Origin: Ruminococcus sp.
GTDB taxonomy: Bacteria; Bacillota; Clostridia; Oscillospirales; Ruminococcaceae
Length of the DNA stretch: 41,474 nt
Assembly (NCBI GenBank): GCA_017450925.1
Contig: JAFSSS010000039.1
Span: 1-41,474 of the forward strand
Reading direction: 5' to 3'
Shown piece by piece: positions 16,363 to 24,900 of this stretch. The notes below the pieces were generated by a model. It was given only the letters and a program-made list of their open reading frames with translations. It was not told where the DNA came from and made no database searches. The position numbers and the translations under genes are program-made. The stretch's first letter is position 1, and every line of letters starts with the position of its first letter.

Positions 16363-17433
16363 CTACAGCGCCGCATCGATCGTCCCGTCGATACAATCGA
16401 CCGTAAAACAGTTCATACAGTTTGCGAAAAAGTCCTCCGAAAAAGTGATGAAATACCATTTCGGCCTGCATTTTATATTTGGGAAATCCACGCCCCCGGA
16501 GCAATCCGCCCGCGGCTCGTACATCAATACCACTTTTTCAAAGTTATAGTGCGCAGCATCCCCAAGGTTTTCTTCAAGCAGATCGCAGGCGCCCTTGAAC
16601 GAAATGATCTTCTCTAACCGGTCGGCTTTGACTGCCTTATATGAGTTTTCGGGATGATAGAGAACAGCCTTTACATCATTGTTGAAATAGCAATACCCCT
16701 GCAAAGGATACAGTTCGTTGCTTTCATCCAGATATGACTCTATAGGGTGCTGAACTGTATATGGCAGTACAGCCACATTTTTGTACGCCTTTTCTATTTG
16801 TACACCGTAGCCCTCGCTGTCCTCTCCGTTGTATTTGTTTGCTTCATAAACAATGCTGTCAAGCTCATCACCGAGAATTTCTTTTGACTTCTCATTGTAT
16901 TCTTCGGCAGTGCTCATCGCCTTTTTCATCTTTTCATCAAGAGATGTCAGCGTCTTTTTGTTAAGCGTGATTATCTCATCACTTTTTATCAGATCGGAAT
17001 TCAACGGAGTGACAGCTTCGGCCTTGAGAGAATTGTTGATCATATATGCAGCTGATAGTTTTGCGGTTTTAATTTTCATTGAAACTATCTCATCTGTATT
17101 TCCGAAGATCGGCTCAAGCTCGGTTCCCTTTTTGGTTTTCCATTCTTCATCGCAGTTCTTATTGATTATCTCAAGCTCAAGATCAAATACGCCTTCGGGT
17201 GTTTCAGCCGTTAATGTTTCTTTATCGGGCAGACCTACCTTTTTGTATTCGGCTGAATACGCTGCATCAATATCAGAATAAGCCTTGCTGCTTTCAGCCA
17301 AAAGTGACTCTGCATTTGCCACGCTTAATGTGTTTACCGAACCGTTTGCATTGCTTGTATCAGCCGGACTGTCAGAGCATGATGCAAGCAAAGCAGCCGC
17401 CATTACCGCTAATATCATCCTGTGCTTTTTCAT
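16363..17433 (-). CDS. Lipoprotein, P-x-W family member (divergent)
   Basis: This 356-residue lipoprotein has signal MKKHRMILAVMAAALLASCSD with lipobox LASC. A Lys/Glu-rich helical middle follows (about residues 40-200). A late helix KIISFKGACDLLEENLGDA and the ending RPKWYFITFSEDF ... VDCIDGTIDAAL match the family layout. AAAGGAG lies 7 bases before ATG 17433. It is separated from the next gene by a hairpin and the conserved leader, so it may be a separate transcription unit. Function unknown. Confidence 0.83.
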   Translation of the reverse strand: MKKHRMILAVMAAALLASCSDSPADTSNANGSVNTLSVANAESLLAESSKAYSDIDAAYSAEYKKVGLPDKETLTAETPEGVFDLELEIINKNCDEEWKTKKGTELEPIFGNTDEIVSMKIKTAKLSAAYMINNSLKAEAVTPLNSDLIKSDEIITLNKKTLTSLDEKMKKAMSTAEEYNEKSKEILGDELDSIVYEANKYNGEDSEGYGVQIEKAYKNVAVLPYTVQHPIESYLDESNELYPLQGYCYFNNDVKAVLYHPENSYKAVKADRLEKIISFKGACDLLEENLGDAAHYNFEKVVLMYEPRADCSGGVDFPNIKCRPKWYFITFSEDFFANCMNCFTVDCIDGTIDAAL

Positions 17434-17630
17434 ATTGCTGTCTCCTTTCCGATGTACATAAGGCAGCAGCACGCGGCCCGCAGCGAGCGCCGCCCTTTTT
17501 CTTATCCTCTGTATAAGTAGTGGACGGCTTTTCAGAAATAGTTATTAACAGAATGTAAACTCACATCAGAGATGATCCGCTGAACCGTGTTTTACCGCGT
17601 CACATATGCAGCAGACCGCCGCAGGCCTGC

Positions 17631-17658
17631 ATATAAAAAAAAGAGCCGATCGGGCTCT
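17631..17658 (-). terminator. Rho-independent terminator on the minus strand
   Basis: On the minus strand the stem AGAGCC-cgatc-GGCTCT is followed directly by eight T residues. It lies about 220 bases after the esterase gene and would end the methyltransferase-esterase transcript after the palindromic repeat. Other sequence from 17434 to 17744 shows no gene. Confidence 0.75.
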
Positions 17659-17744
17659 GTGCTTTTGGAAATGAGATACACTTATGAATTATGATGAAAA
17701 AAGCTGCGGCCCCTGCGGCTGCAGCAGTCCCGACAGCAGCTATA

Positions 17745-17890
17745 TAGTTGATAATTGATAATGAACAGCTGATAATACAGGAGCGCCTTTGGCGCGGGGG
17801 CGAATGTTCCATACGCCCCCGCGAATGTTCCATACGCTCCCGCACCAAAGGCGCTCCTTTCATTATCTGTTCATTATCAACTATCAACTA
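17745..17890. repeat. Nested palindromic repeat, copy C
   Basis: The left arm TAGTTGATAATTGATAATGA through CAGGAGCGCCTTTGGCGCGGG pairs with a right arm reading CGCTCCCGCACCAAAGGCGC then TCCTTTCATTATCTGTTC and ATTATCAACTATCAACTA. The loop holds two direct copies of a 21-bp unit, GCGAATGTTCCATACGCYCCC. The right end overlaps the 3' end of the esterase gene and supplies its stop codon (17877-17879). Confidence 0.85.
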
Positions 17891-18815
17891 AAAACTCCGC
17901 GTTCAGCGCCTTGAAATACTCCTGCCTTACCGCCCTTGCCTCCGGGACGAACTCCATTGCCCCCCAGCAGTGCATCATGCCCTCGCCGATGTGGACGTTC
18001 AGCCTTACGCCGCATTCCCTGCAGTGAGCCTTAAGATCGTCAAGATAGGCATACATGACCTCGTGAGTGCCGTAGAAAACATCGATCTCCGGAAAGCCCG
18101 AAATGTCACAGAGCAGAGGGCTTAGCAGATAGGCCTCGCCCCCCTTGGCAAGCACCGGGGCTATCCTGTCGAAGAAGGCCGGGGGTATCATCACATCGTG
18201 CTTTTTGAGCCTTTCCATTTTTGCCCTCTGACTGTCGCTCGGCGGCACCTGCATCCCCGGCGACTGAAGCACCAGCTTCGCAGGCATGGGGATCTCCGGG
18301 TACTTGTTCTTGATGTAAAGGCACAGCGACATCGCCTGTCCGCCGCCGGAGGAGGTGCCGAAGAACCGCACATTTTCCGGCTCGTGCCTTGTGAGGATAT
18401 GCCGATAGACCGCCAATGTGCTTTCGAGGGTCTCGGTCAGCCTGTGGTCGGGAGCCATGGGATATATCGGGAACCACACCTCTGCATCACAGGCTTTTGC
18501 TATCTGTCCGCAGAGAACAAGGTCGCCGGGGTCGGGGGGCAGGATATACCCGCCGCCAAAGAGATACAGCACCGCCTTTTTCGGCCTCGTCCCCTTGACC
18601 CTCACGGCATAGACCGCCACACCCCCAAGCTCCTTTCTGATAAGCTCGAGGCCGTCCTTTTTAAGCCTTTTATACGGCACCTTCAGGGGCTTTTTCTGCT
18701 TCTTTGAATAGTCGGCCAGCAGCCTCTCCCACTGCTCGCCCTGCTTGTCAAGCATTTTGTTCACGCCGATAAGCGAGAACAATTTTTCAAGCATACGATA
18801 TCTGAAACTCGGCAT
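17877..18815 (-). CDS. Alpha/beta hydrolase, HSL/acetyl-esterase family
   Basis: This 312-residue cytoplasmic esterase has an oxyanion loop FGGGY (residues 86-90) in place of the usual HGGG, nucleophile Ser155 in GTSSGGG, the SPLL segment near 232, and catalytic His282 in GMMHCW. The acidic member is less clear: the usual Asp position reads GTHEV, so Glu252 may replace it. Substrates would be short acyl esters, possibly of hemicellulose side chains or drugs (inference). The start follows GTGAGG. The gene follows a methyltransferase by 10 bases. The last residues, VDS, and the stop come from the palindromic repeat. Confidence 0.87.
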   Translation of the reverse strand: MPSFRYRMLEKLFSLIGVNKMLDKQGEQWERLLADYSKKQKKPLKVPYKRLKKDGLELIRKELGGVAVYAVRVKGTRPKKAVLYLFGGGYILPPDPGDLVLCGQIAKACDAEVWFPIYPMAPDHRLTETLESTLAVYRHILTRHEPENVRFFGTSSGGGQAMSLCLYIKNKYPEIPMPAKLVLQSPGMQVPPSDSQRAKMERLKKHDVMIPPAFFDRIAPVLAKGGEAYLLSPLLCDISGFPEIDVFYGTHEVMYAYLDDLKAHCRECGVRLNVHIGEGMMHCWGAMEFVPEARAVRQEYFKALNAEFLVDS

Positions 18816-18825
18816 CTTTTCGACC

Positions 18826-19449
18826 TCACTTCACTGCAATAACTATCAACCAGGGCTTTGTCTTGTGGTGGACAGATCTGACGCTTGAAAAGCCCGCCTT
18901 TTTCAGCGCCCCGCCGATATCCTGCGCGGTGTAGCATTTCATCCCGTCGATGATCCTTTCAAACCTAAGCGAGCCCTTGTCGGTGCCGTCGCTTTCGTTG
19001 ACGATCATAAACGTTCCGCCGGGCTTCAGTATCTTAGCCACCTGTGAAAAGCATTTTTCCAACCCCGGCCAGAAATAGACCGTTTCAAACGCCGTGGCAA
19101 GGTCATAGGTGCTTTCGCAGAGCTTCAGCTCCTGCACATCTCCCTGCGAGACGGTGCATCTTCCGCTTTCGACCGCAGCCCTGTTGTACTCTGCCGCTTT
19201 CTCCACCGACAGCGGCGAATAATCCACGGCATCAACGTGAGCCTCGGGGTAACGTTCAAGCAGCGCCGCCGCATTGCGTCCGCCGCCGCACCCCAGCTCG
19301 GCTATCATTTTCGGTGAAAGCTCCTTGACCGCTCCCATGCCCCAGTCCGCCATTTTGGCGTGACCGCTGTTCATCCCCTTGAGCATCATCTTCCCGAGAA
19401 AGCCCTCGGGTCGCCTTGTCTGACTTACATAGTTTTTGAATAATCCCAT
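18826..19449 (-). CDS. Class I SAM-dependent methyltransferase
   Basis: This 207-residue protein has motif I ELGCGGGRN (about residues 51-59), an acidic end of strand 2 in VDAVDYSPLSV, the post-I QGDVQEL segment, and LKPGGTFMIVNE typical of motif III. The substrate is unknown; the layout is that of Methyltransf_11/25 small-molecule enzymes. It is first in an operon with an esterase, behind a consensus promoter with a palindrome, which suggests induction by a small ligand (inference). AAAGGGAG lies upstream of the ATG. Confidence 0.9.
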   Translation of the reverse strand: MGLFKNYVSQTRRPEGFLGKMMLKGMNSGHAKMADWGMGAVKELSPKMIAELGCGGGRNAAALLERYPEAHVDAVDYSPLSVEKAAEYNRAAVESGRCTVSQGDVQELKLCESTYDLATAFETVYFWPGLEKCFSQVAKILKPGGTFMIVNESDGTDKGSLRFERIIDGMKCYTAQDIGGALKKAGFSSVRSVHHKTKPWLIVIAVK

Positions 19450-19495
19450 AGCTGCTGTACTCCCTTTCCTTTGCCGGATAATGTGCTTAGCTGCA

Positions 19496-19511
19496 TAGTT
19501 AGCATTAACTA
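19496..19511. promoter_or_regulatory. Operator-like palindrome TAGTTA-GCAT-TAACTA
   Basis: A perfect 6-4-6 palindrome lies just downstream of the -10 box of the methyltransferase promoter, around the likely transcription start. Perfect dyads at this place are typical of MarR- or TetR-type operators. No such regulator gene is in the window. Confidence 0.6.
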
Positions 19512-19521
19512 ACCATATATG

Positions 19522-19550
19522 ATTATATCACATTGCTTTACTTTAGTCAA
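19522..19550 (-). promoter_or_regulatory. Housekeeping promoter for the methyltransferase-esterase operon
   Basis: On the minus strand TTGACT (19550-19545), a 17-base spacer and TATAAT (19527-19522) match the sigma-A consensus closely. The ATG is about 73 bases downstream of the -10. Confidence 0.85.
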
Positions 19551-19593
19551 TCCCCCTTGAGAAAATAATGTCTCCTTAACGGCACAGGCGGCT

Positions 19594-19640
19594 ATAGTTG
19601 ATAATGGACAGTTGATAGTGATAATGGACAGTTGATAGTT
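19594..19640. repeat. Partial palindromic-repeat end, copy D
   Basis: Two direct copies of GATAATGGACAGTTGATAGT stand here, the same end sequence that bounds the nested palindromes elsewhere. No matching right arm is seen nearby, so this is likely a remnant. With the foldback element that follows, it fills most of the 650-base gap between the methyltransferase and transporter genes; I see no gene in that gap. Confidence 0.6.
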
Positions 19641-19782
19641 GGCAATTAAGCAGCCCCTCCCCCGGACACAGTTTTCACACAGGAGAGCCCCTTTTGACAT
19701 TTCCCCCGCAGTATGCTATAATATTTTTGAACATCACACCTATCCCAATTACGATGTGCATTGCCGCAAAGGACAATTTGCC

Positions 19783-20034
19783 GTACTCTCTGCGGGAGCT
19801 ACTGGGGAAAACCTTTCTGAAGAAAGGTTGTTCCCCAGACCCCTTTCCAAAGACTTCTGACTCTTTTTGGCGAGGGTACCTGCTGTTCCCCAAAAAAGCA
19901 CAAGCTTTAAAGTCTGATGAATTTAGCGGAAATACAGGTACCCTCGCCAAAAAGAATTAAAAGTTTTAGGGAGGGGGTTTGGGGGATGACCCTTTTTCAA
20001 AAGGGTCTCCCCCAATAATTCCCGCAGAGAGTAC
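19783..20034. repeat. 252-bp foldback element
   Basis: The ends are an inverted pair GTACTCTCTGCGGGA / TCCCGCAGAGAGTAC, and the centre is another inverted pair CTTTTTGGCGAGGGTACCTG / CAGGTACCCTCGCCAAAAAG. Between them each arm carries its own small hairpin: AACCTTTCTGAAGAAAGGTT on the left and GACCCTTTTTCAAAAGGGTC on the right, each bracketed by TGGGG/CCCCA-type pairs. The result would be a cruciform with side arms. It is distinct from the other two repeat families here. No gene lies in it. Confidence 0.85.
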
Positions 20035-20098
20035 AGCAAGCTGTCGCTTGCAGCAGCGCACAGGCGGAGCGGGATAGGTCATGCCCGGGGGTCACAGA

Positions 20099-21853
20099 AT
20101 GAAAACAAAAAAGCAGCCTATACTGATAAAGGTCTTTAACAGCGGCTATCTGATCGCGCTGCTGCTGTTTCTTGCGGGCTCTGTCGGGTCGCTGTGCGAC
20201 GGCGTTATCGCCTCGAGGGGGCTTGGTGTGGCAGAGCTGGCGGCTATAGGCATAGTCTATCCGTACACAAAAGCTATGGAATGCATATCTCTTCTGTTCT
20301 CCAGCGGTTCGCAGGTCATTATCGGCCGCAAGATAGGTCAGAGCAGATTTGACGAGGTCTCAAAGGTGTTTTACACCTCACTCACCGCTGCCGCCGTACT
20401 GTCGGTAGTGATAGCCGCGGTGATATGCATTTTCGCATCGGCATTCTCGAGGCTTTTCGGAGCAGTCACCGAGGAAACGCTCGGCCCCACCGCCGATTAT
20501 CTTGTGACCCTTGCGGTGGGCGCACCGGGATATCTGCTCACCCTTTACCTTATCCCGCTTTTGCAGCTTGACGAAAAGAAAAGGCTGATAAACATAGCCA
20601 CCTTTGTTATGACAGCGGTCAATGTGTCGCTGAACATCATATTTGTGCTTAACGGCATGGGGATTAAGGGCATAGGCCTTTCAACGTCCATAAGCTATTA
20701 CGTCGCACTTGTCATACTGTCCTCACACTTTTTCAGCAAAAAGCGCGGCATACTTCTGAAGGGCAGATTTGCACTAAGCAGGAGCTATCTGATACAGACA
20801 ATAAAAGAGGGCACACCCACCGCCTTCAAGAACGTGTCCTCGATCATCTTCAATACGGCCGTCAACAATATGATAGCTGCCGTAGGCACCACCGAAGCCT
20901 TGGCCGCATTTTCCGTCTATAAGATGACAAAGTTCATTTTCCTTTCAGTATCGGAGGCGATCATAAACCCCGTCAGAATGATACAGACCATGCTCCGGGA
21001 GGAGCGGGATCACAGGATGCTCAAACGGATATTCCGTTATTCGATGCTCAAGGGCATCGGGCTTTCGGGGCTGCTTTGCCTGCTGCTGATACTGTTCGGC
21101 AGAAAGGCCTATTCCTTTATGGTCACCGGAGCAGTGCTGGACGAGACCATGACGCTGATGTACTGGACTGTCATCGTCTATATCCTTAACACAGTTGTCT
21201 GCTACTACCTCGCTTATTTTCAAGCGATAAACCAAAGCAAGCTTGTGTATTCCATATCCGTCGTCCTCAACATCGGCACGCTGCCCGTGTTTTACCTGCT
21301 CTCCCGCGCCCTTGGCTCTTTGGGCGTGTGGATAGGCTTTGCGGTGCAGTTTGTTATCATCTCGGCATATGTGCTGATATGCGCCTGCATCCTCGGCAGG
21401 AAAAACAAGGGGCTGATAAACAAGCTGCTCGTCCTGCCGGCGACGGATAGCGAAAGCTTCAAGACCTATGATTTCCATATCGAGTCGGAGGCCGACGCCA
21501 AGGCCGCCAGTACGGATTTCTGCGATATCTGCCGCGCCAGTATAGCCGACAGGAAAAAGGCCTATTACTGCAGCCTCTCGCTGGAGGAGATCGTGTTCAA
21601 CATCCTTGAGTATCAGAGATCTGCGGGAGAGCCCGCGCCGAACATTGATGTCCATATCGTCATTACCGGGAACGAGAGGATGATCCTTAGAGTAAAGGAC
21701 TGCAGCCGCGAGCGGGATCCCTTTGTCAAATACGAATACAGCACCACCGGCGACGAGCTTGAAAACATGGGCATACGCATAATCAAGTCGCTGGCAGAGG
21801 ACGTAAGATACTCGTTTATCTACGGCGTGAATTTTGTCACCATTACAGTCTGA
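20099..21853 (+). CDS. MATE-family transporter fused to a C-terminal histidine-kinase-like ATPase domain
   Basis: This 584-residue protein has a MATE-type transporter of about twelve helices (residues 10-440). It contains segments usual for the family, such as SGSQVIIGRKIGQ, LNIIFVLNGMGIKGIGLSTS and YYLAYFQAINQSKLVY. Residues about 450-584 resemble the HATPase_c_2 (RsbW/SpoIIAB) fold: SLEEIVFNILEY fits the N-box, RVKDCSRERDPF the G1 box, and GIRIIKSLAEDVRY the later helix. It may be a substrate exporter controlled by nucleotide or partner-switching. I chose ATG 20099, 8 bases after GGGGGT; ATG 20081 is possible. It runs convergent to the giant surface-protein gene. Confidence 0.87.
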   Translation: MKTKKQPILIKVFNSGYLIALLLFLAGSVGSLCDGVIASRGLGVAELAAIGIVYPYTKAMECISLLFSSGSQVIIGRKIGQSRFDEVSKVFYTSLTAAAVLSVVIAAVICIFASAFSRLFGAVTEETLGPTADYLVTLAVGAPGYLLTLYLIPLLQLDEKKRLINIATFVMTAVNVSLNIIFVLNGMGIKGIGLSTSISYYVALVILSSHFFSKKRGILLKGRFALSRSYLIQTIKEGTPTAFKNVSSIIFNTAVNNMIAAVGTTEALAAFSVYKMTKFIFLSVSEAIINPVRMIQTMLREERDHRMLKRIFRYSMLKGIGLSGLLCLLLILFGRKAYSFMVTGAVLDETMTLMYWTVIVYILNTVVCYYLAYFQAINQSKLVYSISVVLNIGTLPVFYLLSRALGSLGVWIGFAVQFVIISAYVLICACILGRKNKGLINKLLVLPATDSESFKTYDFHIESEADAKAASTDFCDICRASIADRKKAYYCSLSLEEIVFNILEYQRSAGEPAPNIDVHIVITGNERMILRVKDCSRERDPFVKYEYSTTGDELENMGIRIIKSLAEDVRYSFIYGVNFVTITV

Positions 21854-21863
21854 ACCACCATGC

Positions 21864-21910
21864 TTTTAGTTGACAGTAGATGATTGTCCGTTATCAACTG
21901 TCAACTAAAA
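21864..21910. repeat. Short palindromic repeat, copy E
   Basis: This is a 14-bp perfect inverted pair TTTTAGTTGACAGT / ACTGTCAACTAAAA with a 19-base spacer. The arms match the outermost ends of the larger nested palindromes, so this looks like a minimal or internally deleted member. It lies just after the transporter stop codon. Confidence 0.7.
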
Positions 21911-21950
21911 GGGGCGGCCGCGGATGATCCGCTGCCGCCCCTTTTGTTTT
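21907..21950. terminator. Bidirectional terminator between convergent genes
   Basis: The stem AAAAGGGGCGGC ... GCCGCCCCTTTT is extended inside by GCGGAT / ATCCGC. It is followed by TTTTGTTTT on plus and by TTTT on minus. It lies between the transporter and the giant LRR gene and can end both transcripts. Confidence 0.88.
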
Positions 21951-21989
21951 ACTTGCCTGCGCCGGGAAGCGCTCTTTCAGCTTACTGTT

Positions 21990-24900
21990 TTACATTGCGT
22001 TTACCATTCTCTGCAGAGTGGTAATATCCTTCATACCGATCGAGCCGTCCTGGTCAACGTCAGCCGCCGCTTCGACTATGGGGTTGTTCCAGCCGTTGAC
22101 GTATCTCTGCAGCTCGGTGATATCCTTCATGCCGATGCTTCCGTCGCCGTTCACATCGCCGAGGAGGACGCCTGTGTCAAGCGCCTCAAACTCGATATTG
22201 TTTGCCTTGGCGTATTTCTCTGCCGCCGAGCCTCTGTAGCCGCTGATCTTGAAGCTGTCAACTGTATCAACTTCATCGGTGTTGTAATTCGTGTATTTGC
22301 CCAGTGCGCCGTCGCCGATATTCTTAACGCTTCTCGGAACTGTCAGCTCCTTGAGCGCGCCGCAGCCGTAAAATGCTTTGTCGCCGATAGAGGTGACACC
22401 GTCGGGGATGTTTACGCTTTCCAGTGCAGTGCATCTGAAGAAGGTGCGATTGTTTATCTCCTTAATGCCGGTGCCAAGCTTGGCGCTTGTCAAGGCTGTG
22501 CAGTATTCAAACGCATCGGGTCCGATATAGGTCACTGAATCCGGCACCTCGATGCTCTTCAGCTTATAGCACTCGGAGAATGCGTCGCTGTCGATGCTTT
22601 CAAGGCCGTTGGGAAGCTTTACGGCTTCAATGGTGCTGTTGCCTTCAAAGGTGCTGCTGCAAAGCTCTGTTACAGGCATACCCTTGATCTTTGCGGGAAC
22701 GGTGACCTCCTTGTCATTTCCGATGTAGCCGGTGATGCTCACCTTGCCGTCATTGACTTCATAGACGAAGTCACCATCAACATTCTCGTCGAGCAGAACG
22801 ATCTCAAGACCGTTTGCTTTTGCATAACGGTATGCGCCGGTGTTATAGTAGCAGCAGACTGTAAATCCGGGCACATTCTCGTTATAGAGATAGCCGTCCT
22901 TCTCGGTTTCCACAAAGCCGATAGCCAAGCTGTCGATACTGCTGTAGCCGCTGTTGAAGCTTATTCTGTCAAGCTTCGGGCAGTCATAGAACGCTCTGTC
23001 ATTGATGATCATCGAGCCCTCCTTGGGCAGGTTCACCTCTTTAAGAGATGCACAGCCCTCAAAGGCGCTGCTGCCGATAACCCCAACGCCGGCAGGAAGG
23101 GTAACGCTCTCGACAGTTGTGTTGCCTTCAAATGCGCTGCTGCCGATATTATTTACCGGGTGGCCGTCAAGCTCTGCGGGTATCGCAAGAGCCTTGCCGC
23201 TGCCGGTATAGCCGATGATAGCTGCATAGCCTGTATTTTCATTTACCGAATAGATATAATCTCCGCTGACCTCTGCATCCAGCAAAACAAAGTTCACTCC
23301 TGTATAGAGAGCATATTCGTGAGCCGAGGAGCCGGCGTAGCAGAAGAGCGTAAAGCCCTCGGTCTTTTCGTAGGTATCGGAGCTGTCATCCTCGCTGCCC
23401 GTGGACTTGAAGCCAAAGGTGTGATCGTACTTGTAGATGCTCTTGTCCCTGTCAAGTGTGACCTCCTTGAGGCTCGGGCAGTCGAAGAATGCCTTGTCCT
23501 CAATGCTGATGTATGTTCTCTCCGGGAGAGTAATGCTTGAAAGCTTGCTGCAGCCCATAAATGCGCCGTAATCTATAGTCCTTACGGTCTCGGGGACAGT
23601 AACTGCGGTGACAGACGTATTGTTTTCAAAGGCTCTGACACCGATGCTGTGTACCTTATAGCCGTCAAGCTCCGCAGGGATAGCAATGCTGCCGCCCTTG
23701 CCGGTATAGCTGACGATATTAGCCTCGTAGCTCGTTACAGGCTTATCATCGCCTGTTTCGGGATCGTACTCCCAATCGGTGGTTTCGTCAAGGATGTATT
23801 CGTAATCTCCGCTCTTCTTAAGGTCAAGCACCTCGTGGTCGAAGCCGTTTTCCTTTGCATAGCTGTGGCCGTTTGTGCCGTAATAGCAATAGATCTTGAA
23901 GCCCTCGACCTTCCTGTAGCTATAGTCCTCCCAGTCATCGCCGTCCTCGCGAGGCAGGTAGCCGAAAGCACATTCGCCGTTCCAGATATCTGCATATTTG
24001 GGAATGGTTATCTCCTTGAGGCTGGGGCAGTTGAAGAAGGCCTCGCTGCCAATGTAAAGGCTGTAGGTGCTGTCCTCCGGCAGAGCAACTGACGAAAGAT
24101 TCTTGCAGCCTGCAAAGGCAGAAGATTCGATGTTGTATATCGAATCGGGGACAGTGACTCCTGTGATATCGGCATTATTTGCAAACGCCTCGCTGCCGAT
24201 CGCAGTGACCTTAACGCCGTCCAGCTCGGTGGGAAGGGTCAATTTGCCGCCCTTGCCGGTATAGCCGACGATCTTAGCGCTGTCGTTTTCGTCAAGCACA
24301 TACAGATAATCGCCGCTCTGCTTGAGGTCAAGTACCTCGCAGTCAAACTTGTTTTTCAAAGCATACTTATGACCTGCGGTGCCAAAATAGCAGAGGATCT
24401 TGAAACCGTCAACCTTCTTGTATTCGCTGCTCCATTCACCGTCGCCGTCATTATTGGGCAAATAGCCGAAGGCATCGTAGTAGGCGCTGACCCAGTTGTT
24501 CCTGTTTATTGTCACCTGCTTAAGGCTCGGGCAGTCGAAGAATGCCTCGTCATAAATATCAGCACCGTTGTCCGGGAGAGTAACGGACGCAAGCTTCGGG
24601 CAGTTTTTGAATGCACTGATGCCGATCTCGTCGATAGTGTCGGGGAAGGTAACTCCCGTGATATCGGGATCGCCCATAAAGGCCTTGTTGCCGATTTTCT
24701 CTGTCCTGTATCCGTCAAGCTCTGCGGGGATAGTGATGTTCCCGCCCTTGCCGGTATAGTCTATGATCTTTGCATAAGACTCGGTCACAAGCTTCTCGAC
24801 GCCGTAGCTGTCGAACTCCCAGGTAGTGCTCTCTTCAACTATGTAGGTATAATCTCCGCACTGCTTTGCGCCGATTATCTCATAGTCAAATCCGTTGTAG

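Noticed and set aside
19675-19950. Short open frames in the foldback element region
   Set aside because: They are read through self-complementary DNA with no ribosome-binding site and no protein-like composition.
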